A stretch of 55,990 nucleotides of DNA from an uncultured Prevotellaceae bacterium. GTDB taxonomy: Bacteria > Bacteroidota > Bacteroidia > Bacteroidales > Bacteroidaceae. Within the stretch, counting starts at the first letter, position 1; each line of letters opens with the position of its first letter. Made by a program: the position numbers and the translations under genes. The stretch covers positions 1 through 55,990 of the forward strand of contig CAMJIL010000012.1 in assembly GCA_946405805.1 (NCBI GenBank), read 5' to 3'. Shown here piece after piece: positions 45,528-54,250 of the stretch. Below the pieces are notes generated by a model. That model did not search any database. It was not told the origin of the DNA and saw nothing but the letters and a program-made list of their open reading frames with translations.

Positions 45528-45836
45528 ATGGTACCAGTACAATGTTTCTTCGTGCTCAGCGCACTTCTCTTCTTCATCGGCGTATTTGGTTTCGTAACCC
45601 GTCGTAACATGATTGCAATGCTTGTCAGTATAGAATTGGTACTCAACGCTGTTGACATCAATTTCGCTGCATTTAACCGTCTTCTCTATCCGGAAGCAAT
45701 GGAAGGAATGTTCTTCACACTCTTCTCTATCGGTGTCAGCGCTGCAGAATCAGCTGTTGCAATAGCAATTATTATCAATGCTTACCGTCACTTCAAGAGT
45801 GATTCGGTAACAAGCATACAAAATATGAAACTCTAA
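45528..45836 (+). CDS. nuoK: NADH-quinone oxidoreductase subunit K
   Basis: 102 residues, three membrane segments. The two essential membrane glutamates are present: one in VSIELVLNAVDINF and one in VSAAESAVAIAI. ATG follows immediately after the nuoJ stop. Confidence 0.94.
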   Translation: MVPVQCFFVLSALLFFIGVFGFVTRRNMIAMLVSIELVLNAVDINFAAFNRLLYPEAMEGMFFTLFSIGVSAAESAVAIAIIINAYRHFKSDSVTSIQNMKL

Positions 45837-45864
45837 TTATCAAACCAATAAAAAGAAAAGAACT

Positions 45865-47877
45865 ATGACTTTCGAATATACAATCGGTATACTTCTTCTG
45901 CCTCTGCTCTCATTCTTGGTAATCGGTTTGATAGATTACTTTAGAGGTAAGAATGGTTGGTCACACAAGGCTGCAGGTTTAATGGGAACCTGTTCTCTTG
46001 GTATTGTGACAATTCTCTGCTATATCACAGCATTCCAGTATTTCGGTATGGATCGTCTTGCTGACGGTACTTATGCTACTGTAGTACCTTATAATACTAC
46101 ATGGTTGCCACTGGGTGCTCTGCACTTTGACCTTGGTATATTACTTGATCCGATATCAGTGATGATGCTCATTGTCATCTCTACTGTATCGTTAATGGTA
46201 CATATATATTCCTTCGGCTACATGCACGGAGAAAAGGGATTCCAGCGTTACTACGCTTTCCTTTCGCTGTTCACCTTCTCAATGTTGGGATTGGTATTGG
46301 CAACAAACATCTTCCAGATGTATATGTTCTGGGAGTTGGTGGGTGTAAGCTCTTATCTGCTCATTGGTTTCTACTACCCTCTCGCAGCAGCTGTACATGC
46401 ATCAAAGAAGGCATTCATCGTAACTCGTTTTGCCGATATGTTCTTCCTTATCGGTATATTGATATTCGGTTTCTATACCCAGAGTTTCAACTTCTCGTTT
46501 ACGGGTACAGAGATAATCGGTGCAGCAGCTAACACCTTTACGAACTGTAACGCAGACAAGGCATTCCTCGCCGGTGGTATGATACTGCCAACAGCTCTTG
46601 TGCTGATGTTCATCGGTGGTGCTGGTAAGTCAGCGATGTTCCCTCTCCACATATGGCTTCCAGATGCTATGGAAGGCCCAACACCTGTATCTGCACTTAT
46701 CCATGCTGCCACGATGGTTGTAGCTGGCGTATTCCAGATAGCACGTATGTTCCCTCTGTGGATTGACTATGCACCAAATCAACTCACCATCGTTGTCGTT
46801 GTAGGTGCTTTCACAGCATTCTACGCAGCAGCAATAGCTTGCGCACAGAGCGATATCAAGAGAGTCTTGGCATTCTCTACCATATCACAGATAGCATTCA
46901 TGATGGTTGCATTAGGCGTATGTCTGCCAGGACATGATGGAGAAGCATACATCGACAATCACGCATCACTGGGTTATATGGCATCTATGTTCCATCTGTT
47001 CACTCATGCTATGTTCAAGGCTTGCCTGTTCCTCGGCGCAGGATGTATCATTCATGCAGTACACTCTAACGAGATGTCAGCAATGGGTGGTTTGAGAAAG
47101 TATATGCCTATCACACATGCTACATTCCTTATCTCTTGTCTCGCCATTGCAGGTATTCCATTCTTCTCTGGCTTCAGCTCAAAGGATGAGATTATCTCTG
47201 CATGTTTCGCATACTCTCCAATCTGCGGTTGGTGGATGACAGGTGTTGCAGCAATGACAGCATTCTATATGTTCCGTCTTTACTACGGTATCTTCTGGGG
47301 TACAGAGAACAAGGAACTGCATGCTCACCATACACCACATGAGGCACCTTGGACAATGACATTCCCACTTATATTCCTGTCATGTGTAACAGTTGGCGTA
47401 GGTATCTTTACTACCCTTGGCGGTTTCCTGCATTGGGACTGGGCTTCATTCGGCTCATTCGTAACCGCAAGCGGCACAGCCTATACCATACACTTCGACC
47501 CACAGATAGCAATTACATCTACCTTAATCGCCATCATATCAATCTGTCTCGCTACCTATATCTTCAAGGGTGAGGAGCAGCCGATAGCAGATAAGATGTA
47601 CTCTCTTGCACCTAATCTCCATCGTTGGGCATACAAGCGCTTCTACATGGATGAGGTATATCAGTTTGTGACCCATAAGATTCTTTTCCGTTATGTCTCT
47701 GTCCCAGTACAGTGGATTGACGAGCATATCATCAATGGCTTCATTGACTTCACTGCATGGGGAGCCAATGCCGGAGGTGAAAGCATCCGTACTACACAGG
47801 ATGGTGATGTACGCAGTTATGCCGTATGGTTCATAACAGGTGTCATAGCAATAACATTACTTCTAATCTGCTTATAA
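45865..47877 (+). CDS. nuoL: NADH-quinone oxidoreductase subunit L
   Basis: 670 residues, antiporter-type subunit with about 16 membrane segments and the long C-terminal amphipathic helix region (KMYSLAPNLHRWAYKRFYMDEVY). Key residues: Glu in FWELVGVSSYLLIGFY, Lys in GAGKSAMFPLHIWLPDAMEGPTPVSALIHAATMV, and His/Lys in FHLFTHAMFKACLFLGAG. One of three proton channels. Confidence 0.95.
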   Translation: MTFEYTIGILLLPLLSFLVIGLIDYFRGKNGWSHKAAGLMGTCSLGIVTILCYITAFQYFGMDRLADGTYATVVPYNTTWLPLGALHFDLGILLDPISVMMLIVISTVSLMVHIYSFGYMHGEKGFQRYYAFLSLFTFSMLGLVLATNIFQMYMFWELVGVSSYLLIGFYYPLAAAVHASKKAFIVTRFADMFFLIGILIFGFYTQSFNFSFTGTEIIGAAANTFTNCNADKAFLAGGMILPTALVLMFIGGAGKSAMFPLHIWLPDAMEGPTPVSALIHAATMVVAGVFQIARMFPLWIDYAPNQLTIVVVVGAFTAFYAAAIACAQSDIKRVLAFSTISQIAFMMVALGVCLPGHDGEAYIDNHASLGYMASMFHLFTHAMFKACLFLGAGCIIHAVHSNEMSAMGGLRKYMPITHATFLISCLAIAGIPFFSGFSSKDEIISACFAYSPICGWWMTGVAAMTAFYMFRLYYGIFWGTENKELHAHHTPHEAPWTMTFPLIFLSCVTVGVGIFTTLGGFLHWDWASFGSFVTASGTAYTIHFDPQIAITSTLIAIISICLATYIFKGEEQPIADKMYSLAPNLHRWAYKRFYMDEVYQFVTHKILFRYVSVPVQWIDEHIINGFIDFTAWGANAGGESIRTTQDGDVRSYAVWFITGVIAITLLLICL

Positions 47878-47886
47878 TATTAAAAA

Positions 47887-49386
47887 ATGAGTATATTATC
47901 AATATTTGTACTGATTCCCGTACTGATGCTTCTCGGCCTTTGGCTTGCAAGAAACATCAATGAAGTACGTGGTGTGATGGTAGCAGGTGCCTCTTGCCTT
48001 GTAGCACTTTCAGTATGGCTCACCATCGATTTTATAAGCCAGCGTGCCGCAGGCAATACAGCAGAAATGCTTTATACCTACAGCCATGTATGGTTTGCTC
48101 CGCTGAACATTTCTTATGCCGTAGGTGTTGACGGTATCAGCGTAGTGATGCTTCTGCTTTCAAGCATCATAGTATTTACAGGCACATTCGCTTCATGGAA
48201 ACTGCAGCCGCTGACAAAGGAATTCTTCCTGTGGTTCACGTTGCTTTCTACTGGTGTATTCGGTTTCTTCATCAGCATCGACCTCTTTACCATGTTCATG
48301 TTCTATGAGGTTGCCTTGATTCCTATGTATCTCCTCATTGGTTACTGGGGTTCCGGCAACAAGGAATATGCTGCTATGAAACTGACCCTGATGCTGATGG
48401 GTGGTTCTGCTCTTATCATCGTTGGTCTTGCCGGTATCTATTTCTTCAGCGGTGGCCAGACAATGAATCTGCTCGACATTGCTCACCATACAAATGGTGC
48501 CGTGATGATTCCTGCAGAAATACAGAAGGCTTTGTTCCCATTCGTATTCATAGGTTTCGGTGTCCTTGGAGCATTATTCCCATTCCACACATGGTCTCCT
48601 ATCGGTCACGGATGTGCGCCAACATCTGTTTCTATGCTTCATGCTGGTGTGCTTATGAAACTTGGCGGATACGGCTGCTTCCGTATCGCTATGTTCTTGC
48701 TTCCTGATGCAGCAAATGATCTCGCGTGGATATTCCTTATCCTTACAACTATATCTGTCGTGTATGGTGCATTCAGTGCTTGTGTACAAACCGACCTGAA
48801 GTTTATCAATGCATACTCTTCTGTGTCTCACTGCGGACTTGTACTTTTTGCACTCCTTATGATGACAAAGGTATCATGCACAGGTGCTATCCTGCAGATG
48901 CTTTCTCATGGTCTCATGACAGCATTGTTCTTCGCACTCATCGGTATGATATATGGACGTACCCACACACGTGACATACGTGAACTGGGTGGTTTGATGA
49001 AGATTATGCCATTCCTCTCTGTAGGATATGTGATAGCAGGTCTTGCAAACCTTGGTCTTCCAGGTTTCTCAGGTTTCATCGCAGAAATGACAATCTTCGT
49101 CGGTTCATTCGAGAATTCAGATACATTCCACCGTTGCTGCACAATAATAGCATGTACCTCTATTGTAGTAACAGCTGTCTATATTCTTAGAACAGTCGGT
49201 TTTATCCTCTTCGGAAATGTTACCAATCCACATTATGAAACACTTACCGATGCTACTTGGGATGAGAAATTCGCAGTATGCTGCCTCATCTTCTGTGTAG
49301 CAGGTCTCGGTTCTTTCCCACTTTGGGCAAGCAATGTCATTGAGACAGGTGTTATTCCAATTCTAACAAACATAGGAACGCTATAA
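47887..49386 (+). CDS. nuoM: NADH-quinone oxidoreductase subunit M
   Basis: 499 residues, antiporter-type, about 14 membrane segments. Conserved features: FYEVALIPMYLLIGYWG with the membrane glutamate, FHTWSPIGHGCAPTSVSMLHAGVLMKLGGYG, and LSHGLMTALFFALIG. The Pro-Asp pair usual in 'WLPDAH' is replaced by WSPIGH, still in the range of the family. Confidence 0.94.
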   Translation: MSILSIFVLIPVLMLLGLWLARNINEVRGVMVAGASCLVALSVWLTIDFISQRAAGNTAEMLYTYSHVWFAPLNISYAVGVDGISVVMLLLSSIIVFTGTFASWKLQPLTKEFFLWFTLLSTGVFGFFISIDLFTMFMFYEVALIPMYLLIGYWGSGNKEYAAMKLTLMLMGGSALIIVGLAGIYFFSGGQTMNLLDIAHHTNGAVMIPAEIQKALFPFVFIGFGVLGALFPFHTWSPIGHGCAPTSVSMLHAGVLMKLGGYGCFRIAMFLLPDAANDLAWIFLILTTISVVYGAFSACVQTDLKFINAYSSVSHCGLVLFALLMMTKVSCTGAILQMLSHGLMTALFFALIGMIYGRTHTRDIRELGGLMKIMPFLSVGYVIAGLANLGLPGFSGFIAEMTIFVGSFENSDTFHRCCTIIACTSIVVTAVYILRTVGFILFGNVTNPHYETLTDATWDEKFAVCCLIFCVAGLGSFPLWASNVIETGVIPILTNIGTL

Positions 49387-49389
49387 GAT

Positions 49390-50853
49390 ATGAATTACAG
49401 TCAATTTCTATATATGATACCTGAGGCAACGCTCGTTGCTTTCTTGGTAATATTGTTCATAGAAGACTTCTGCTCTGCTCGTGATGCAGAAAGGAAATGG
49501 TTGAATCCATTTGCCAGCATCTGTTTCCTGGCGCAGACAATAGTATGTCTTCTTCCTACCATCATGGGGAACAACAATACCATAGACCTCTTCGGTTCTA
49601 TGTATCATGCCACCCCAGCCGTCAATATGATGAAGGCAATCCTCACATTCGGTACCTTTATCGTTGTACTGCAATCACGCAATTGGCTCAACAATACCGA
49701 GTCAAAGATGGTAGAAGGTGAGTTCTACATGCTGACAGCATCAACTCTTTTGGGTATGTATATGATGATGTCAGCAGGCGACTTCCTGATGTTCTTCCTT
49801 GGCCTTGAGATGGCTTCTGTGCCAATGGCATGTATGGTAGCTCTCGACAAATGGCGCAACCAGTCAGCAGAAGCAGCAGCAAAGTTCATTCTTACTGCCA
49901 CATTCTCTTCAGGAGTAATGCTCTATGGCATTTCTTTCCTCTATGGTGCTACAGGACATCTGTATTTCGATGATTTCAGAATGTTGCTCAAGCCAACAAA
50001 CCTGTCAGTAATGGGAATGGTATTCTTTATCGCTGGATTAGGCTTTAAGATTTCACTCGTTCCTTTCCACTTCTGGACTGCCGACACATATCAAGGTGCT
50101 CCAACAACAGTAACCGGTTACCTCAGCGTAATCTCTAAAGGAGCTGCAGCATTTACTCTTGCTACCCTACTCTACAAGGTATTCATCTCACTGCTTCCTT
50201 TCTGGATGTTTGCAATGATGCTGCTTGTCGTGCTGACAATCACAATCGGTAACCTCATGGCAATACGTCAGACGGAGCTGAAGCGATTCATGGCGTTCTC
50301 TTCTATCTCTCAGGCAGGTTACATTATGCTTGTAGTGATAGGTGGTGACAGCATCATGTCTATAACAGCCTTGATGTACTACGTCTTGATTTACATCGTT
50401 GCCAATATGGCAGTATTTACCATCATTGCTTCTGTGGAGAATGCTAATGACGGACGTACTGATATGGCGACTTACAACGGACTGTACCGCACAAATCCAA
50501 AGATGGCCTTCCTCATGACACTGGCTCTCTTCTCTCTTGGCGGTATTCCTCCGTTTGCAGGTATGTTCTCTAAGTTCTTCGTATTCCTTGCAGCAGTAGA
50601 TGGCAGACCAACATTCTGGCCATATTTCATCGTATTCATAGCACTCGTAAATACCGTGGTGTCACTATACTACTATCTGTTGATAGTAAAAGCTATGTAT
50701 ATCCGCAACAAGGAAGAGGATGGAGAACCTATTCCTGCCTTTGCGATGGATTTCAACACAAAACTGACACTTGTTATCTGCACCGTCGGAGTAGCATTCT
50801 TCGGAGTTTGCAGTTGCATCTACGAAATGCTTCATACCGCTGCAGCACAGTAA
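49390..50853 (+). CDS. nuoN: NADH-quinone oxidoreductase subunit N
   Basis: 487 residues, antiporter-type. Conserved segments LGLEMASVPMACMVALDKWRNQSAEAAAKF, GLGFKISLVPFHFWTADTYQGAPTTVTGYLSVISKGAA and FSSISQAGYIMLVVIGG. Last gene of the complex; no nuoE, nuoF or nuoG follows. The next gene's ATG abuts the stop codon. Confidence 0.95.
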   Translation: MNYSQFLYMIPEATLVAFLVILFIEDFCSARDAERKWLNPFASICFLAQTIVCLLPTIMGNNNTIDLFGSMYHATPAVNMMKAILTFGTFIVVLQSRNWLNNTESKMVEGEFYMLTASTLLGMYMMMSAGDFLMFFLGLEMASVPMACMVALDKWRNQSAEAAAKFILTATFSSGVMLYGISFLYGATGHLYFDDFRMLLKPTNLSVMGMVFFIAGLGFKISLVPFHFWTADTYQGAPTTVTGYLSVISKGAAAFTLATLLYKVFISLLPFWMFAMMLLVVLTITIGNLMAIRQTELKRFMAFSSISQAGYIMLVVIGGDSIMSITALMYYVLIYIVANMAVFTIIASVENANDGRTDMATYNGLYRTNPKMAFLMTLALFSLGGIPPFAGMFSKFFVFLAAVDGRPTFWPYFIVFIALVNTVVSLYYYLLIVKAMYIRNKEEDGEPIPAFAMDFNTKLTLVICTVGVAFFGVCSCIYEMLHTAAAQ

Positions 50854-52035
50854 ATGTCTAAAGTACAGATTATACCTGTTGATACGAAGAAGGCAATGGA
50901 TGATTACGTTGCCCTTCCTCACCGACTCTATGAAGGATGTGCGGAGTATGTTCCGGAATTGGATATGGATACCCGCAACTTCTTCAACCCAAAGCACAAC
51001 GACAGCCTTAAATACGCTGATGTACAATCGTTCGTTGCTTATCGGGACGGAGAATGTGTGGGACGCATAACAGGTGTTATCTCTCATAAGACAAATGTAA
51101 AATGGAATGTACGCCGCGTACGTTTCACAAACATAGAGTTCTATGACTCTCTCGACATCTCCTCTGCTCTGCTGAATGCTGTCGAGCAATGGGGAAAAGA
51201 GAAAGGAATGGAGGCGATAGAAGGTCCTATGGGCATCACCGACTTTGACAAGGAAGGTATGCTCGTGGAAGATTACGAATTAGGAGGTTCTGCAGCAGAA
51301 TTCTGGAACTATCCCTATTATGTCCAGCACATGGAGAAACTGGGATACACCAAAGCTGTCGACTGGCTGCAGGTACGTATTAATGTTCCAAAAGAGATTC
51401 CGGCACGTTATCATCGTGTATCAGAATACCTGAAGGAGGAACTCCACCTTCGTGTTATAAAGAAAACGAAGAAAGAAGTAAATGCCGGCTACGGACATGT
51501 ACTCTTCGACCTCTTCAATGAAGCCTTCGCCCCACTCTATGGCACCTCAGTATTCGATTACAAGCAGGTTGATAACTATATCAATATGTATCTTCCCCTG
51601 CTCGATATGGACCTGATACCATTCATCGTTAACGAGAAGGACGAACTGGTTGGTGCTGCAGTAACATTGCGCGACCCGTCAGAGGGTTTGAAGAAGTCAA
51701 AAGGAAAGCTTCTTCCCTTCGGATGGTTGCAGATGATTAAACACATCTATATCAAAAAGAGCGAGAAGGCAATGCTTCTTCTCATCGGTGTAAAACCGGA
51801 ACTGCACGGCATGGGGCTCAACGCGATGTTCTTCGACAACCTGATTCCAATCTATAATAAGAAAGGTATCAAATGGTGTGAAACAAATCCGCAATTAGAA
51901 TATAATGTTAAGGAATTGGCGCAGTGGAAGCCTCTCCATCCTCAGATGGTTAAACGTCGCAGATGCTGGGAGAAATCTCTCTCCGACAAGCCATTAACCC
52001 CTAACACAATGATAAAAAAACTTTCAAATGAATAG
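50854..52035 (+). CDS. GNAT-like acyltransferase domain protein
   Basis: 393 residues. Two regions look like GNAT folds: residues 1-165 (QSFVAYRDGECVGRITGVIS, then an EGPMGITDFDKEGMLVE segment) and about 225-380 (YINMYLPLLDMDLIPFIVNEKDELVGAAVTLRDP ... LLLIGVKPELHGMGLNAMFFDNLIP). No signal peptide or membrane segment. Substrate unknown. Its ATG directly follows the nuoN stop and its own stop overlaps the ketosynthase start by 8 bp, so it is probably cotranscribed with the lipid-like cluster. Confidence 0.7.
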   Translation: MSKVQIIPVDTKKAMDDYVALPHRLYEGCAEYVPELDMDTRNFFNPKHNDSLKYADVQSFVAYRDGECVGRITGVISHKTNVKWNVRRVRFTNIEFYDSLDISSALLNAVEQWGKEKGMEAIEGPMGITDFDKEGMLVEDYELGGSAAEFWNYPYYVQHMEKLGYTKAVDWLQVRINVPKEIPARYHRVSEYLKEELHLRVIKKTKKEVNAGYGHVLFDLFNEAFAPLYGTSVFDYKQVDNYINMYLPLLDMDLIPFIVNEKDELVGAAVTLRDPSEGLKKSKGKLLPFGWLQMIKHIYIKKSEKAMLLLIGVKPELHGMGLNAMFFDNLIPIYNKKGIKWCETNPQLEYNVKELAQWKPLHPQMVKRRRCWEKSLSDKPLTPNTMIKKLSNE

Positions 52036-53245
52036 AGTAGTAATTACAGGAATGGGTATCTGGTCATGCTTGGGCCAAACCCTCGACGACGTTCGTCAGT
52101 CACTTTTTGAAGGAAAGAGTGGTATTATTTTCTCACAGGAGCGTAAAGACCTTGGTTTCCGTTCAGCATTGTGTGCTAATGTTCCAAAGCCAGACCTCAA
52201 GCCATTCGTTTCCCGCAATCTGCGTCAGTTCATGCCAGAAGAGGCACAGTATGCGTATATGGCAACAAAGGATGCCTTGGAGGCAGCAAAGATAGATCAG
52301 GATTTCCTCGACAGCCATGAGGTAGGTATTATCTATGGCAATGACTCTGTTGCAGAGGCAACGATGAATGCCCTCGATAAGTTCCGTGAGTTCAAAGACA
52401 CCTCTGCCTGCGGCTCTGGTGCTATCTTCCAATCAATGAACTCTACCATTACTATGAACTTGGCATGTCTGTTCCGTCTTCGTGGTATCAACCTCACCTC
52501 TTCCGCAGCCTGCGCTTCAAGCTCTTTAGCAATAGGTAATGCCTATCTGCTCATCAAGAATGGTTTGCAGGATTGTATCATCTGCGGCGGTGGTCAGGAG
52601 GCTAATATGTATTCTATCGCTTCTTTCGACGGCATTCAGGCATTCTCTACCCGTGAGAGTGAGCCAACAAAGGCTTCCCGCCCATTCGACAAAAATCGTG
52701 ACGGCCTCGTTCCTGGCGGTGGTGCTGCTACTGTTATTCTCGAGAGCTACGAACACGCTGTAAAGCGTGGTGCTCCGATATTGGCAGAAGTAGTCGGCTG
52801 GGGATTCTCAGGCAATGGCGACCATATCTCTACACCAAACGTAGCAGGTCCTGCACGTTCTTTGGAACTGGCTCTGAAGAATGGTGGCATCGACCCACGT
52901 CAGATCGGTTATATCAATGCACACGCTACATCTACCCACGCCGGTGACGGACGCGAAGCAATGGCAATAGCACAGGTGTTCGGCGACTACAAGGTGCCTG
53001 TAACATCTACCAAATCACAGACAGGTCACGAGATGTGGGCTGCCGGTGCAGCAGAGTGCATTTACTCTATGCTCATGATGAAGAACGACTTCATTGCAGG
53101 AAACATCAACTTCGAAGAGCCTGACGAAGAGACAAACTGCATCAACATCATTCCTGAGACAAAATCAGCACACTTTGATATGTTCTTATCGAATTCATTC
53201 GGTTTTGGTGGAACTAACTCAACTTTAATTATAAAAAATCTATAA
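52028..53245 (+). CDS. Beta-ketoacyl-ACP synthase (FabF/aryl-polyene type)
   Basis: 405 residues, thiolase fold. Catalytic triad: Cys162 in TSSAACASSS, His299 in INAHATSTHAGD, His334 in SQTGHEMWAAGA. The motifs differ a little from FabF (NAHGTST becomes NAHATST; GHxxGAAG becomes GHEMWAAG), which is typical of ketosynthases in specialised clusters. It condenses malonyl-ACP with an acyl starter. It is followed by ACP and two dehydratase-type genes and an exporter, the order expected in an aryl-polyene or flexirubin-like cluster. No second ketosynthase (chain length factor) lies inside the window. Confidence 0.88.
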   Translation: MNRVVITGMGIWSCLGQTLDDVRQSLFEGKSGIIFSQERKDLGFRSALCANVPKPDLKPFVSRNLRQFMPEEAQYAYMATKDALEAAKIDQDFLDSHEVGIIYGNDSVAEATMNALDKFREFKDTSACGSGAIFQSMNSTITMNLACLFRLRGINLTSSAACASSSLAIGNAYLLIKNGLQDCIICGGGQEANMYSIASFDGIQAFSTRESEPTKASRPFDKNRDGLVPGGGAATVILESYEHAVKRGAPILAEVVGWGFSGNGDHISTPNVAGPARSLELALKNGGIDPRQIGYINAHATSTHAGDGREAMAIAQVFGDYKVPVTSTKSQTGHEMWAAGAAECIYSMLMMKNDFIAGNINFEEPDEETNCINIIPETKSAHFDMFLSNSFGFGGTNSTLIIKNL

Positions 53246-53258
53246 ACATTTTTACAAG

Positions 53259-53498
53259 ATGACAAGAGAAGAAATCGTATCTAAGATTAACTCTGTTCTT
53301 GCAGAGGAGTTTGAAGTAGAAGAAAGTGTAATCACTCCAGATGCCAATATTAAGAACACTTTGGCTCTTGATTCCCTTTCTCTCGTTGACCTCGTTGCTC
53401 TCATCCAGCACGAGTACAAAGTAAAGATTCCAGCAGAAGATCTGCCAAAGGTGCAGACTTTCAGTGACCTTTACGACTACATTGAGGCTCATGCTTAA
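53259..53498 (+). CDS. Acyl carrier protein
   Basis: 79 residues, acidic four-helix protein. The phosphopantetheine site is Ser39 in LALDSLSLVDLV. It carries the growing chain for the neighbouring ketosynthase. The stop codon lies inside the next gene's start. Confidence 0.93.
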   Translation: MTREEIVSKINSVLAEEFEVEESVITPDANIKNTLALDSLSLVDLVALIQHEYKVKIPAEDLPKVQTFSDLYDYIEAHA

Positions 53499-53907
53499 TA
53501 TTAAGCAACTAATACCACAACGCTCGCCCATCATGATGGTGGACGAGTTGTTGTGTGTTAATGGCGACGAAGCACAGTGCCGCCTTGCTGTCAGAGAGGA
53601 TAATTTCTTTCTAGAGGAAGACGGACTCATTGCCGAAGTAGGTATCATCGAGCATATTGCGCAGTCAGCATCTGCCTTTGCCGGCTATCGTGCCGTAGAG
53701 GAAGATGGTGCTGCAGAACCTCCTGTCGGATATATCGGCGAAGTAAAGAACTTCCATCTTACCGAGCGCCCTGCCGTGGGTGATGTCCTCATCACTACCA
53801 TTACCATGGGCCCGACCGTTGATGGTGTCACCATTATCAGCGGTGAGTGTAAGAAAGAAAGTGGAGAACCTGTTGCCGACACAAGAATGAAGATATATGT
53901 TCCTTAA
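53491..53907 (+). CDS. Hot-dog dehydratase/thioesterase-like protein (ApeP-like)
   Basis: 138 residues from the ATG at 53491 (MLNIKQLIPQRSPIMMVDEL); a start 27 bp earlier lies within the ACP gene and is less likely. The FabZ-type opening (IPQRSPIMMVD) is clear. The 'HFP' His motif is absent; instead there is AEVGIIEHIAQSASAFAGY, as in the ApeP-like members of aryl-polyene clusters. It probably acts on the ACP-bound polyene intermediate. It overlaps ACP by 8 bp and the next gene by 11 bp. Confidence 0.8.
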   Translation: MLNIKQLIPQRSPIMMVDELLCVNGDEAQCRLAVREDNFFLEEDGLIAEVGIIEHIAQSASAFAGYRAVEEDGAAEPPVGYIGEVKNFHLTERPAVGDVLITTITMGPTVDGVTIISGECKKESGEPVADTRMKIYVP

Positions 53908-54250
53908 AGACAAATTCTATAAAGTAACGAAGGAAGACGTCTCTGTCACGAGTGCTACATACACCCTTGCCATTCTTCCCGATTGCAGTGTATATGACGG
54001 CCATTTCCCCGGCAATCCCGTATGCCCTGGTGTTTGCAATATGCAGACCATCCTTGAGTGTGCCATGATGCTGACAGGAAAGAGTCTCCACTACAATACT
54101 ATCAAGCAATGCCGCCTGACGGCTATTGCAACCCCGGAGGTATGTCCGGAAGTGATGGTATCTGTCTCCGTTGACGAGAGCAATACCATTCTTGCTGAGA
54201 TAAAAGACAGCAAGCAGACATACATGACCCTAAAAGGTACAGTACAATGA
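53897..54250 (+). CDS. FabA/FabZ-like 3-hydroxyacyl-ACP dehydratase
   Basis: 117 residues, single hot-dog fold. Catalytic-type His36 in YDGHFPGNPVCPGV is present. The position of FabZ's catalytic Glu (14 residues after the His) is Gln50 (VCNMQTILE); the nearest Glu is 54. Activity may be altered or the active site differently arranged. It would introduce double bases of the conjugated chain together with the preceding gene. Start and stop overlap both neighbours (ATGA with the exporter). Confidence 0.8.
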   Translation: MFLKDKFYKVTKEDVSVTSATYTLAILPDCSVYDGHFPGNPVCPGVCNMQTILECAMMLTGKSLHYNTIKQCRLTAIATPEVCPEVMVSVSVDESNTILAEIKDSKQTYMTLKGTVQ

